DNA of 64,000 nucleotides from Auraticoccus monumenti (GTDB lineage Bacteria; Actinomycetota; Actinomycetes; Propionibacteriales; Propionibacteriaceae), in NCBI RefSeq assembly GCF_900101785.1, contig NZ_LT629688.1, forward strand, positions 124,001 through 188,000, given 5' to 3'. The notes under the pieces are model-generated. The model ran no database searches. It was not told the DNA's origin and saw only the letters and a list, made by a program, of their open reading frames with translations. The position numbers and the translations under genes were made by a program. This document shows, in pieces, positions 51,971 to 61,021 of the stretch (position 1 is its first letter; the number at the start of each line of letters is the position of its first letter).

Positions 51971-54289
51971 ATGACCATCACCGACCGGCCGCACGAGGCG
52001 GTCCTCCCCCTCCCGGTGGACGACCGGCCGCTGTCGCACGTCCACGTGCTGGCCCCACGCGCCCCGGTGACGGCGGAGTGGCCGACCTGGTTGCCGGAGG
52101 CGGCGGTGGCCGCCCTGTCCCGGCGCGGGATCGAGCGGCCGTGGCGGCACCAGGTGCAGGCCGCGGAGTCGGTCCGGGCGGGGCGCCACACGCTGGTCAG
52201 CACCGGCACCGCCTCGGGCAAGTCGCTGGCCTACCTGATGCCGCTGCTGGCCGAGGCGCTCGAGCCGCGGCGGCCGGCGGCGGGCGGGGACGTGGCGGCG
52301 GCCATCCGCGGGCTGCGCCGGCCCACCGCGCTCTACCTCTCCCCCACCAAGGCCCTGGCCCACGACCAGCTCCGCGCCTGCCAGGCCCTGGGGGTCGACG
52401 GCTGGCGGGTGGGGGCGCTGGACGGCGACAGCAGCGAGGGAGAGCGCCGCTTCGCCCGCGAGCACGCCCACCTGGTCCTGACCAACCCCGACATGCTGCA
52501 CCGCTCGGTGCTGCCCTCCCACGCGCGCTGGTCGCGGCTGCTGGGCTCCCTGACCCACGTCGTGGTCGACGAGTCCCACCGGTACCGGGGCGTCTTCGGG
52601 GCCCACGTCAGCGCGGTGCTGCGGCGGCTGCGGCGGCTGTGCGAGTCCCACGGTGCGAACCCGGTGGTGGTGCTGGCCTCGGCCACCACGGCCGACCCCC
52701 GTCGCTCCACCGCCCGGCTGCTCGGGGTGGAGCCCGAGGAGGTGGCGGTGGTGGACGACGACACCTCCCCGAGGGGTCGGATCAGCATCACCCTGCGGCG
52801 ACCCGAGCGCGGGGTGGACGACGCGGCGGCGACGGCGCTGGTGGAGCACGTGAGCCGGGGCGAGCAGGCGCTGGCCTTCGTGCCCTCCCGGCTGCGGTGC
52901 GAGCTGGTGGCGCTGTCGGCCCAGGACCGGCTGGCCGAGCTCGGGCTCCGGACGGCGGCCGGGGACGGTCTCCCGCTGGTCGAGGCCTACCGCAGCGGCT
53001 ACCTGGCCACGGAGCGGCGCAGCATCGAGGCACGGCTGCAGGACGGCTCGGTGCGGGCGGTCGCGGCCACCAACGCCCTCGAGCTGGGCATCGACGTGGC
53101 CGGCCTGGACGCGGTGGTGATCGGGGGCTACCCCGGCACGATGGCCGCCTTCTGGCAGCAGGCCGGACGCGCCGGGCGCCGGGGCGGGGACGCGGAGGTG
53201 ACGATGCTGACCCGCGACGACCCGCTCGACCTGTACCTCTTCGACCACCCCGAGATGGTGTTCTCGGGGCGGGTCGAGGCGACCGTGCTGCACCCGGGCA
53301 ACCCCTACGTGCTCGGTCCGCACCTGGCCGCGGCCGCGCAGGAGCTCCCGCTCCGGCCCGAGGACGAGCGCTGGTTCGGGCCGTCGATGGCGGCGACGGC
53401 GGACCAGCTGGCGGCCCAGGGGGTGCTGCGACGACGCTCGCGCGGCTGGTTCTGGACCCGCCCGGACCGGGCGGTGGACTCGATCGACCTGCGCGGCAGC
53501 GGCGGCCGGCAGGTCGAGGTGGTGGAGTCCGCCACCGGCAAGGTGGTGGGCCAGGCCGATCCGGGCAGCGCCGACGCCAGCCTGCACGAGGGCGCGGTCT
53601 ACCTGCATCGCGGCGAGGTGTGGGTGGTCGAGGCCTACGACCACGAGCGCGGGGAGTGCCTGGTCCACGTCGAGGACCCGCCGTACCGGACCCAGGCCCA
53701 GTCGGTCCGCGACGTGGGGGTGCTGGCCGAGCACCGCGCCGCCCGGCTGCCCCGGGCCGGGATCCACTTCGGGGACGTCGAGGTCTCCTCGCAGGTGACC
53801 GGCTACCTGCGCCGCGACGCCCGCACCGGCACGGTGTGGGACTCCACCCCGCTCGACCTGCCGCCGCGGGTGCTGCGGACCCAGTCGATGTGGGTGACCG
53901 TGGACGAGAGCGTGCTGGACGAGCTGGACCTCTCGGACCTGGCGCTGGCCGGGGCGGCGCACGGGGCCGAGCACACCGCGATCGGCCTGCTGCCCGCCTT
54001 CGCACCCTGCGACCGGTGGGACATCGGCGGGTTGTCGACCGTGCTGCACCCCGACACCGGGGCCTGCACGATCTTCGTCCACGACGGCCATCCCGGCGGC
54101 GCCGGTTTCGCCGAGCACGCCTACGAGCACGTCGAGGAGTGGCTCACCGCCACCCTGTCGCGGCTGCGCGAGTGCCGCTGCGAGACCGGTTGCCCCGCCT
54201 GCGTGGTCTCGCCCAAGTGCGGCAACCAGAACCAGCTGCTGGACAAGCCCGCGGCGGCCCGCCTGCTCGCGGCGGTGCTCGGGCGCTGA
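51971..54289 (+). CDS. MrfA/YprA-type DEAD-box helicase with DUF1998 zinc domain
   Basis: A 772-residue superfamily 2 helicase. Motif I STGTASGKSLAY, motif Ia YLSPTKALAHDQ, motif II VVDESHRY (DExH), motif III ASATT, motif V ATNALELGIDVAGLD and motif VI QQAGRAGRRGG are all present. The C-terminal DUF1998 domain has four cysteines in CRCETGCPACVVSPKC, the zinc site of MrfA, which with MrfB repairs mitomycin C crosslinks. No mrfB-like exonuclease gene is adjacent. Homologues occur near topA in other actinobacteria. CAGGCT seven bases before ATG suggests leaderless transcription. Confidence 0.92.
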   Translation: MTITDRPHEAVLPLPVDDRPLSHVHVLAPRAPVTAEWPTWLPEAAVAALSRRGIERPWRHQVQAAESVRAGRHTLVSTGTASGKSLAYLMPLLAEALEPRRPAAGGDVAAAIRGLRRPTALYLSPTKALAHDQLRACQALGVDGWRVGALDGDSSEGERRFAREHAHLVLTNPDMLHRSVLPSHARWSRLLGSLTHVVVDESHRYRGVFGAHVSAVLRRLRRLCESHGANPVVVLASATTADPRRSTARLLGVEPEEVAVVDDDTSPRGRISITLRRPERGVDDAAATALVEHVSRGEQALAFVPSRLRCELVALSAQDRLAELGLRTAAGDGLPLVEAYRSGYLATERRSIEARLQDGSVRAVAATNALELGIDVAGLDAVVIGGYPGTMAAFWQQAGRAGRRGGDAEVTMLTRDDPLDLYLFDHPEMVFSGRVEATVLHPGNPYVLGPHLAAAAQELPLRPEDERWFGPSMAATADQLAAQGVLRRRSRGWFWTRPDRAVDSIDLRGSGGRQVEVVESATGKVVGQADPGSADASLHEGAVYLHRGEVWVVEAYDHERGECLVHVEDPPYRTQAQSVRDVGVLAEHRAARLPRAGIHFGDVEVSSQVTGYLRRDARTGTVWDSTPLDLPPRVLRTQSMWVTVDESVLDELDLSDLALAGAAHGAEHTAIGLLPAFAPCDRWDIGGLSTVLHPDTGACTIFVHDGHPGGAGFAEHAYEHVEEWLTATLSRLRECRCETGCPACVVSPKCGNQNQLLDKPAAARLLAAVLGR

Positions 54290-54382
54290 ACGCGTCCCGG
54301 CCGACGGTTTGGGGAGCCTCGGCGGCCCGGCTCCGCGCCGGACGTCGTCCTGCCGGCGGTCCAGTGGCCGCAGAATGGACCC

Positions 54383-55771
54383 ATGTGGCATCCCGGCGAC
54401 CTCGACCCGGCCGACGGCACCCGGACCGAGCAGGTCGCGGCCCTGATCAGCCGGCGGATCGAGCGTGGTGACCTGGCCATCGGGTCGCGACTGCCGGGCG
54501 AGCGGGCTCTGGCCGAGCGGCTGGGGGTCAGCCGGGTGACGGTGGTGCGGGCGCTGGACCTGCTGCGCGGGGAGGGTGCGCTCAGCACCCGTCACGGCGC
54601 CGGCTCGCAGGTGCTGCCGCTGGACCGCTGGGCCGATCCGGTGGCCCCGCTGTCCACGGTGCAGCGGTCGGCGGACGCGGCCACCGGTGGGGACGGGTGG
54701 CCGCTGATCGACCTGCGGCACGCCACCACCGCGGCACCGCACGAGGTGGCCGCGGCCGTGGCCCGGCTCCAGCAGGGCGCGCTGGCCGAGGCGATGACCG
54801 GCGACGGGCCGCCACGGGGTGGGTCGCTGGTGCTGCGCGAGCGGCTCGCCGACCGGCTCACCGCGGACGGCACGGCCACCGACCCCGCCCAGCTGACCCT
54901 CACCACGGGAGCCGCCTCAGCGCTCGAGGCGCTGGTGGCCGGCGTGGACCACGCGTCCGGCACGGTGCTCACCGAGACCCCGACGTACCCGGCCGCCCTG
55001 GACATCTTCCGCCGGCACGGCCTGGAGGTGGTCGGCTGGCCGGCCGGCGCGCACGGGTGGGACGTCGACCAGCTCGCCCACCTGTGCCGGCGACACCGTC
55101 CGGGGCTGGTGTACCTGCAGGCCGACAACCACAACCCGACCGGTCTCTCGCTGCCGACGGACCGGCGCGCCCCGGTGGTGGCGGAGGTGCTGCGGGCGGG
55201 TGCGCTGCTGGTCAGCGACGAGACGCTCCGCCCGCTGTGGCTGCAGGACACCCCGCAGGCCGCACCCCTGTCCGCCCACCCGAAGGTCGTCGGCATCGGC
55301 TCGCTGAGCAAGACGGTGTGGGGCGGCCTGCGGGTCGGCTGGATCCGGTCGAGCCGGCTGCAGCGGCGCCGGGTGCTGGAGTCGGCTCCGCCGGGACTGC
55401 TGTCGCCAGGTGCGGTGGACGAGCTGCTGGCCGGTGAGCTGATGGGGCTGGCGGGTCAGGTCACCGAGCGCCGGCGGGGGCTGCTGAGGGCCAACCTCGC
55501 CGGGCTCGAGGAGGCGCTGGCCACGCTGCCCGACGTCGCCTGGACCACGCCGACCGGTGGGATGACGCTGTGGCTGGAGCTGCTGGCCGACCGTCCCCGT
55601 CAGCTCGTGGCCAGGGCGCGGCGGGCAGGCCTGCTGCTCAGCCACGCCGAGCTGTTCACCCCCGACCAGGCCAGCCGGCAGCATCTCCGGATCCCCTTCA
55701 CCGCCCAGCGGGACACCCTCGCCGGTGCGGTCGCCCGGTTGGCGGAGCTGATGGGCGGGCCTGGGCGGTGA
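54383..55771 (+). CDS. MocR-type (GntR plus aminotransferase) regulator, PdxR-like
   Basis: A 462-residue regulator. The N-terminal GntR winged helix is RIERGDLAIGSRLPGERALAERLGVSRVTVVRALDLLRGEGALS. A fold-type I aminotransferase domain follows, with NHNPTG and the PLP lysine in GSLSKTVWGGLRVGW. The gene lies 68 bp upstream of pdxS in the same direction; PdxR regulators of this type control pdxST in other actinobacteria, although usually divergently. So it is a good PdxR candidate sensing PLP, but a different amino-acid effector is possible. CAGAAT six bases before ATG marks a leaderless start. Confidence 0.85.
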   Translation: MWHPGDLDPADGTRTEQVAALISRRIERGDLAIGSRLPGERALAERLGVSRVTVVRALDLLRGEGALSTRHGAGSQVLPLDRWADPVAPLSTVQRSADAATGGDGWPLIDLRHATTAAPHEVAAAVARLQQGALAEAMTGDGPPRGGSLVLRERLADRLTADGTATDPAQLTLTTGAASALEALVAGVDHASGTVLTETPTYPAALDIFRRHGLEVVGWPAGAHGWDVDQLAHLCRRHRPGLVYLQADNHNPTGLSLPTDRRAPVVAEVLRAGALLVSDETLRPLWLQDTPQAAPLSAHPKVVGIGSLSKTVWGGLRVGWIRSSRLQRRRVLESAPPGLLSPGAVDELLAGELMGLAGQVTERRRGLLRANLAGLEEALATLPDVAWTTPTGGMTLWLELLADRPRQLVARARRAGLLLSHAELFTPDQASRQHLRIPFTAQRDTLAGAVARLAELMGGPGR

Positions 55772-55839
55772 GCGTGGAGCAGTCCACTGGGGAACGAGTG
55801 GACTCACGCAGCCAGCTCGGGTCTTCCTAGGGTCGAGGT

Positions 55840-56742
55840 ATGACAGAGACCCAGACCAGCCCGACCACGGGCACCACGCGGGTGAAGCGCGGCATGGCCG
55901 AGATGCTGCAGGGCGGGGTGATCATGGACGTGGTCGACGCCGAGCAGGCCCGTATCGCGGAGGCCGCCGGTGCCGTGGCGGTGATGGCGTTGGAGCGTGT
56001 CCCGGCCGACATCCGCGCCCAGGGCGGTGTCTCGCGGATGAGCGACCCGGACATGATCGACTCGATCATCGCGGCGGTGTCGATCCCGGTGATGGCCAAG
56101 GCCCGTATCGGCCACTTCGTCGAGGCGCAGGTGCTGCAGAGCCTCGGCGTGGACTACATCGACGAGTCCGAGGTGCTGACCCCGGCCGACTACGCCCACC
56201 ACATCGACAAGTGGGCCTTCACCGTCCCCTTCGTCTGCGGGGCCACCGACCTCGGCGAGGCGCTGCGGCGCATCAGCGAGGGGGCGGCGATGATCCGCTC
56301 CAAGGGCGAGGCGGGCACGGGTGACGTGTCCAACGCCACGACCCACATGCGGGCCCTCCGCACCGGGATCCGACGGCTGCAGGGCCTCCCCTCCGACGAG
56401 CTGCACCTCGCCGCCAAGGACCTGCAGGCCCCGTACGAGCTCGTGGCGGAGGTGGCCCGTACCGGCAGCCTGCCGGTGGTGCTGTTCACCGCCGGCGGGA
56501 TCGCGACCCCCGCCGACGCGGCGATGATGATGCAGCTGGGCGCGCAGGGCGTCTTCGTCGGGTCGGGCATCTTCAAGTCCGGGGACCCGGTGCGCCGGGC
56601 CGAGGCCATCGTGCAGGCGACCACCTTCCACGACGACCCGGACGTGGTCGCCAAGGTCTCCCGCGGGCTCGGCGAGGCGATGGTCGGCATCACCGTCGAC
56701 GAGATCCCGCAGCCGCACCGGCTGGCCGAACGCGGCTGGTGA
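55840..56742 (+). CDS. pdxS: PLP synthase, synthase subunit
   Basis: A 300-residue subunit that makes pyridoxal 5'-phosphate from ribose 5-phosphate, glyceraldehyde 3-phosphate and ammonia. [18 protein letters not shown] at the start, Lys87 in VMAKARIGH (the Schiff-base lysine) and [10 protein letters not shown] (with the second catalytic lysine) are conserved. The C terminus ends with the PdxS tail that closes the ring. ATG lies six bases after TAGGGT (55828-55833). The stop overlaps pdxT as GTGA, matching their obligatory complex. Confidence 0.97.
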   Translation: MTETQTSPTTGTTRVKRGMAEMLQGGVIMDVVDAEQARIAEAAGAVAVMALERVPADIRAQGGVSRMSDPDMIDSIIAAVSIPVMAKARIGHFVEAQVLQSLGVDYIDESEVLTPADYAHHIDKWAFTVPFVCGATDLGEALRRISEGAAMIRSKGEAGTGDVSNATTHMRALRTGIRRLQGLPSDELHLAAKDLQAPYELVAEVARTGSLPVVLFTAGGIATPADAAMMMQLGAQGVFVGSGIFKSGDPVRRAEAIVQATTFHDDPDVVAKVSRGLGEAMVGITVDEIPQPHRLAERGW

Positions 56743-57341
56743 GCACGACGTCGCCGGTGGTGGGCGTGCTGGCGGTGCAGGGCGACGTCGGCGCGCACGC
56801 CCGGGCCCTGACCGCGGCCGGCGCGCTGCCGCGACGGGTGCGACGACCGGAGGACCTGGCGGGTCTGTCCGGGCTCGTGCTGCCCGGTGGCGAGTCGACC
56901 ACCATGGACACCCTGCTGCGCCGCTACGACCTGGTTGACCCGCTGCGGCAGCTCCTCGACGACGGCACCCCGGTGCTGGGGACCTGCGCCGGCATGGTGC
57001 TGCTCGCCGAGCGGCTGCTGGACGGCTCGCCGGGGCAACGGACCCTGGGGCGGCTGGACGTCACCGTGCGACGCAACGCCTTCGGGCGACAGCTGGACTC
57101 GTTCGAGACCGACGTCACGGTCACCGGCCTCGAGGACCCCTTCCCCGCCGTCTTCATCCGGGCCCCGTGGGTGGAGGGGCTCGGACCGCGGGCGGTCACG
57201 CTCGCCACGGTCGGTGACGGGCGAGGCGGCCGGCGGGTGGTCGCCGTGCAGCAGGGCAGCGTGCTGGCCACCTCCTTCCACCCCGAGCTCACCGCCGACC
57301 ACCGGGTGCACGGACTGCTGGTCGACCTGGCCCGGGGTTGA
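56739..57341 (+). CDS. pdxT: PLP synthase, glutaminase subunit
   Basis: A 200-residue class I-like glutaminase that feeds ammonia to Pdx[12 protein letters not shown] (oxyanion/PGGEST motif), Cys83 in [14 protein letters not shown], and His-x-Glu in [13 protein letters not shown] form the catalytic triad. It is co-translated with pdxS. Nothing unusual is seen. The next genes are convergent Tad genes, and the 84-bp gap contains CCGCCGGGAC-type short repeats with hairpin potential. Confidence 0.96.
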   Translation: MSTTSPVVGVLAVQGDVGAHARALTAAGALPRRVRRPEDLAGLSGLVLPGGESTTMDTLLRRYDLVDPLRQLLDDGTPVLGTCAGMVLLAERLLDGSPGQRTLGRLDVTVRRNAFGRQLDSFETDVTVTGLEDPFPAVFIRAPWVEGLGPRAVTLATVGDGRGGRRVVAVQQGSVLATSFHPELTADHRVHGLLVDLARG

Positions 57342-57425
57342 CGGCGTCCCGGCGGGGAGGTCCGCCTGCTCCGCCGGGACATCCGTGCCGCCGTGACGTC
57401 CGTGCCGCCGGGACAGCCGTAGGAC

Positions 57426-57809
57426 TCATCGACCTGACTCGACGTCCAGGTTGCCGGCGAGGGCACGGGCCTCCTGCGTGCGGGAGGGGACCAGCCCGCG
57501 CGACCCCAGGTCGGCCCGCACGGTCACGCTGACCACGAAGGTCACCGCGTCCCCGTCGACCCGGCAGCGGCGCAAGGAGACCTCGTTGAGCCGGGCTGTC
57601 ACCTCCGCCGCCGCGCACGCGTCCCCACCCTCGGACAGCGCCCGGGCGCCGGCCAGGGCGCTGAGGTCGGCGGCGCTGCGGAGCCGCTGGGCGCCCAGGG
57701 CACCCCAGCCGACCAGAGCCACCACGGAGGCGACGAGGGCCAGCACCGCCACCACGGCCAGCGTCAGCCCCGTACCGGAGCCCCGGTCGTCCCGCTGCCG
57801 CGCCGTCAC
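57426..57809 (-). CDS. TadE/TadG-like pilus-associated protein (Rv3654c-type)
   Basis: A 127-residue protein with one N-terminal hydrophobic segment (GTGLTLAVVAVLALVASVVALVGWGAL) followed by RSAADLSALAGARAL and a Cys pair (C near 63 and 81). This matches the small secreted TadE-like protein that closes actinobacterial Tad loci (Rv3654c in M. tuberculosis). GTG 57809 overlaps the upstream tadE stop as GTGA. It is the last gene of the pilin end of the locus. Confidence 0.82.
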   Translation of the reverse strand: MTARQRDDRGSGTGLTLAVVAVLALVASVVALVGWGALGAQRLRSAADLSALAGARALSEGGDACAAAEVTARLNEVSLRRCRVDGDAVTFVVSVTVRADLGSRGLVPSRTQEARALAGNLDVESGR

Positions 57810-58186
57810 GAGCCGTCCTCCCCCGGCTGCCAGCTGGCCCGCGCGCTGCCCGTGATGGTGAGGCGCGGGCCCAGCGGACCGACCGGCGCGACCTCCCGGC
57901 TCGCCCTCACGACCACCCCGCCGGCTGAGCGCTGCACCTCCACCTCGACGTCGTCACCGCCCCGACGCTGCGCGCGCTCGGCCGCCTCCTCGTCCCCGCG
58001 GGCCACCTGCTCGGCGACCTCGGCCGCGATCGCCCCGTTGGCCAGCTGCACACCGACCAGACCGAGGCACCCGCCGAGCAGCACCATCAGCACCAACGCC
58101 GCCACCGTGCCCAGGGCCAGCTCGGCGGTCACCATGCCCCGGTCGCCGCGTTCGCAGCGCGGTGGGGTCCACCCCGTTCCCGCCAC
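57806..58186 (-). CDS. TadE family pseudopilin
   Basis: A 126-residue protein with a class III-like signal: DRGMVTAELALGTVAALVLMVLLGGCLGLVGVQL, in which cleavage would follow G and the Glu of the TAE motif sits at position 5. The rest is a short extracellular domain. AGGAGG six bases before GTG 58186 sets the start. It follows the pilin gene by 64 bases in the same direction and overlaps the Rv3654c-like gene. Confidence 0.85.
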   Translation of the reverse strand: MAGTGWTPPRCERGDRGMVTAELALGTVAALVLMVLLGGCLGLVGVQLANGAIAAEVAEQVARGDEEAAERAQRRGGDDVEVEVQRSAGGVVVRASREVAPVGPLGPRLTITGSARASWQPGEDGS

Positions 58187-58250
58187 GTGGTCCTCCTCTC
58201 GTCCGGGGTGGGCCGGGCACGGGGCCCGGCCCACCGGCCGCCGGCTCCGG

Positions 58251-58475
58251 TCAGGGCATCACCACACCGCTGATGGTCTCCAGGATCCAGAGGATGATCT
58301 GGAGGATGAGGTTGCGGATGTTCTCGTCGGTGAGGATCTTGATCAGCACCCCACCGAAGCTCACCGCCGCCACCGTGCCCACGGCGTACTCGGCGGTGGT
58401 CATGCCGCGCTCGTCGCCGCTGGCGCGAGACACCTCGGCGTCCTCGGCGGCTACGGCCACCTCGTGATCGGACAT
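58251..58475 (-). CDS. Flp-type pilin (DUF4244)
   Basis: A 74-residue prepilin: a charged leader of about 27 residues, then DERGMTTAEYAVGTVAAVSFGGVLIKIL, a class III prepilin site (G, then TTAEY with Glu at position 5) and a hydrophobic helix. It matches DUF4244, the actinobacterial Flp pilin (Rv3656c). GGAAGGAG six bases before ATG 58475 supports the start. It should form the pilus fibre assembled by TadA-B-C. It is 1 kb away from tadC instead of directly following it. Confidence 0.88.
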   Translation of the reverse strand: MSDHEVAVAAEDAEVSRASGDERGMTTAEYAVGTVAAVSFGGVLIKILTDENIRNLILQIILWILETISGVVMP

Positions 58476-59468
58476 GTCGACTCCTTCCCTGCGGGCCCTC
58501 GCCCACTCGTCGGCACCGGTGCGGTGCCTGGGCCCGTCGGGCCTGACCACACCGTTGGTGCCCGGGCCGGCGTCGACCGGTGCCGGTCGGCGGCCTGTGG
58601 ACAGCGCTCCCTCCTGCTCGGGGACTGTGCGTAGGTCGACGCCGGTGACCGCAGCCGACCGGCACGATCACCACGACCGCTGCCAGGGCCCTGGCAGCTG
58701 GGGCGCACGTCCACGACCACCGAGACCCCGACGATGGGAAGGGCCACACCGGTGGCGGCCCCCGCTCACCTGACGGGAGCGTGCAGCCGGCAGCGGGCTC
58801 GCCCTGGGACCGGTCAGCTCGCAGAAGCGGCGCGAGGGCTGTCGCCCCTGGCAAGGCGGGCACGGACGGGTTCCGGGCACCACGGCACGGGTCTGCGGGG
58901 CCGCTCCAGGGCGAGGACCCGCTGGACCGGGGCCGAGGCCGAGGGCGTCTGTCGGGTGGTGACCGGCTCGTCGGGTGCCGGGAGGTGCGACCCCGTGCCT
59001 GACCGGGGCGGACGCCCTGGACGATCTCGTCAGCGACCGGAAGACGTCCGAGCACGACGTCGCCCCGGCACGGCGGTCGTGGTGACCGGTGCCTGAGACG
59101 ACAGCGAGGAGCCCGGTGCACCCGGAGGACGAGGTGGTTCTCCGCCGTCACGTGGACGAGGTGGTGTCACAGGTCGAGGAGCTGGGCCGGGGGGGGTCGC
59201 CGCCCTGACCGCGGAAGCCACCCGTCGGCACGCAGGAGGGGCCACCGTCGACGAGATCGCCGTCGCGGGGGCGGATGAGCCTGCACCTGGCTGCGGGGGT
59301 GGTGACCGACCGCGTGCGGGCCGACCTGAGCAACGACGCGCCGAGACCACCGGCGACGATGGCCTGGATCCTCGCCTGGGCCGGTGACGAGCAGACCGAG
59401 ACCGTCGTGCCGAGGCCCTCGTCGGAGCCCCGGGAGACCTGAGCGCCCGGTCCTGCGCCCGGTCCTGC
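58476..59468. other. 993-bp gap inside the Tad locus
   Basis: No intact gene is recognised. On the plus strand, 59093-59442 contains protein-like segments in shifting frames (DEVVLRRHVDEVVSQVEELG, then AALTAEATRRHAGGATVDEIA, then LAAGVVTDRVRADLS), which looks like a frameshifted, decayed gene running against the tad genes. A 55-residue open frame (59275-59442) is its last piece. The left part may hold the promoter of the pilin genes. Confidence 0.5.
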
Positions 59469-60230
59469 TCAGGGCAGCAGCGCGGCGACGGCGCCCCCGA
59501 TCACGGGCACGATGCCGATCAGGAAGAACGCCGGGAGGTAGCAGAGCATCAGCGGCAGCACGCTGCGCACACCGACGGCCTTGGCCGCGGACTGCAGGGC
59601 GGCGTGGTGGACCTCCCTCGCCTCGGCCGCGTGCTCGACCAGCAGCTCGGTCATCCCGGTCCCCGACCGGAGACCCCGGGCCAGGTCGGCGACCACCCGT
59701 CCCACGACCGGGTCCTCGCGCAGTTCGAGCAGCGCCTCCTCCTGACCCATGCCCACGTCTATCCGGGCCACCACGCCCGCCAGCACCTCGGCCGCCGGGT
59801 TGTCGGGCAGCTCGGCGACGGCCCTGCAGGCGTGGGAGAGCGGCAGCCCGGTCTCGACGCAGCAGGCCAGCAGCTCCCAGGTCTGGGGCCAGGCAGCCAG
59901 CAGCGCCTCACGCCGACGACGGTGCTCCGGCGACTCGATCCGGCCGAGGACCACCACCACGGCGATCGCGGCCAGCAGCGCGAGCCCTCCGGCGAGCGGC
60001 CACGGTCCACCGACCAGCAGGCCCACCACCCCGGCCACCGGGACGGCCAGCAGCACCCGGCTCCGGGGCGCCATCGCCTCCGGACGCGGGCTCCACCACC
60101 TCGGCACCGGGCGCCGGCCGGGCTCCACCACCGCGACGGACGCGCGCGAGACCACCTCCCGCTGGCTGCGGACCGCCGTCCAGGCCGCCATCCCGGCGAG
60201 GACCGCGGCGAGGAGCGCCCAGCCGTTCAC
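59469..60230 (-). CDS. tadC: Tad pilus inner-membrane protein TadC
   Basis: A 253-residue type II secretion F-domain protein. Membrane segments lie near the N terminus, at LLAVPVAGVVGLLVGG and LAGGLALLAAIAVVVVLG, and at the C terminus (VLPLMLCYLPAFFLIGIVPVIGGAVAALL). The T2SF core reads LLACCVETGLPLSHACRAVAEL and LARGLRSGTGMTELL. GTG 60230 overlaps tadB as GTGA. With TadB it forms the platform for pilus assembly. Confidence 0.88.
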   Translation of the reverse strand: MNGWALLAAVLAGMAAWTAVRSQREVVSRASVAVVEPGRRPVPRWWSPRPEAMAPRSRVLLAVPVAGVVGLLVGGPWPLAGGLALLAAIAVVVVLGRIESPEHRRRREALLAAWPQTWELLACCVETGLPLSHACRAVAELPDNPAAEVLAGVVARIDVGMGQEEALLELREDPVVGRVVADLARGLRSGTGMTELLVEHAAEAREVHHAALQSAAKAVGVRSVLPLMLCYLPAFFLIGIVPVIGGAVAALLP

Positions 60231-61021
60231 CGGGCCAGCCGTTCGCTCCAGAGGACGCCCGCGCAGGCCAGCAGCACCCCGAGCAGGAGGCACAGCTGCC
60301 CCTGGGTCGTGCCGAGGAGGAAACCCAACGGGTCACCGCCGATGGCCAGCCCCAGGGCCAGACCGGCCAGCGGGAGCACGGCCAGCATCCGTCCGGTGGC
60401 CCTCGGCGCCGCGAGCTCGGCGTCCACCACCCGGTGCACGGCCCGCCCGGCCTTGAGCGCGGAGGAGACCCGGTCCAGCGAGCGGGTCAGCGGCGCCCCG
60501 GTCCGGGTGGCCACCTGCCAGGCGTCGGCCACCGGCCCCAGGCCGTCCGCGCCCGGCTGGTCGGCCAGCGCCCGCAGCACCGGCACCACGTCGCCGCCAC
60601 CACGGTGCACCGCGGCGGTCGGCGCCAGCACCGGGCAGTCCTCGGAGGCGGTGAGCAGCGCCTCGCCGGGGACCTTGCCGATCCGCAGCTCACCGGCCAG
60701 CACCGCACAGGCCCGGGCCACCTCGGCCCGGGTGGTCTCGCTGCCCCGCCGTCGCCCGTGCTCCCCCACCACCAGGGCGACCGTGCCGGCGAGCAGGAGC
60801 AGGCAGGCGGCCACCACCCCGGCTGGTCGGCCCAGCACCACCCAGCAGGCGGCCACGACCAGCACCCCACCGACCGGCCAGACCGGTCGGAGCCGGGGCG
60901 GGCCACCTCGCACCTCGACAACCGGCGCCGCGACCAGCCGCTCCTCCCAGCCCCGACCGGGTGGGGCGCCGACCAGCAGCGCCGCGGCGAGCCCGGCGAG
61001 CACGACCGCCAGCACCGTCAT
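60227..61021 (-). CDS. tadB: Tad pilus inner-membrane protein TadB
   Basis: A 264-residue T2SF-domain protein. The core AEVARACAVLAGELRIGKVPGEALLTASED and WQVATRTGAPLTRSLDRVSSAL shows the twin helical repeats of the fold. Membrane segments are at the N terminus ([19 protein letters not shown]), at VGGVLVVAACWVVLG and at the C terminus. ATG 61021 overlaps the tadA stop as ATGA. It partners TadC. Confidence 0.88.
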   Translation of the reverse strand: MTVLAVVLAGLAAALLVGAPPGRGWEERLVAAPVVEVRGGPPRLRPVWPVGGVLVVAACWVVLGRPAGVVAACLLLLAGTVALVVGEHGRRRGSETTRAEVARACAVLAGELRIGKVPGEALLTASEDCPVLAPTAAVHRGGGDVVPVLRALADQPGADGLGPVADAWQVATRTGAPLTRSLDRVSSALKAGRAVHRVVDAELAAPRATGRMLAVLPLAGLALGLAIGGDPLGFLLGTTQGQLCLLLGVLLACAGVLWSERLAR

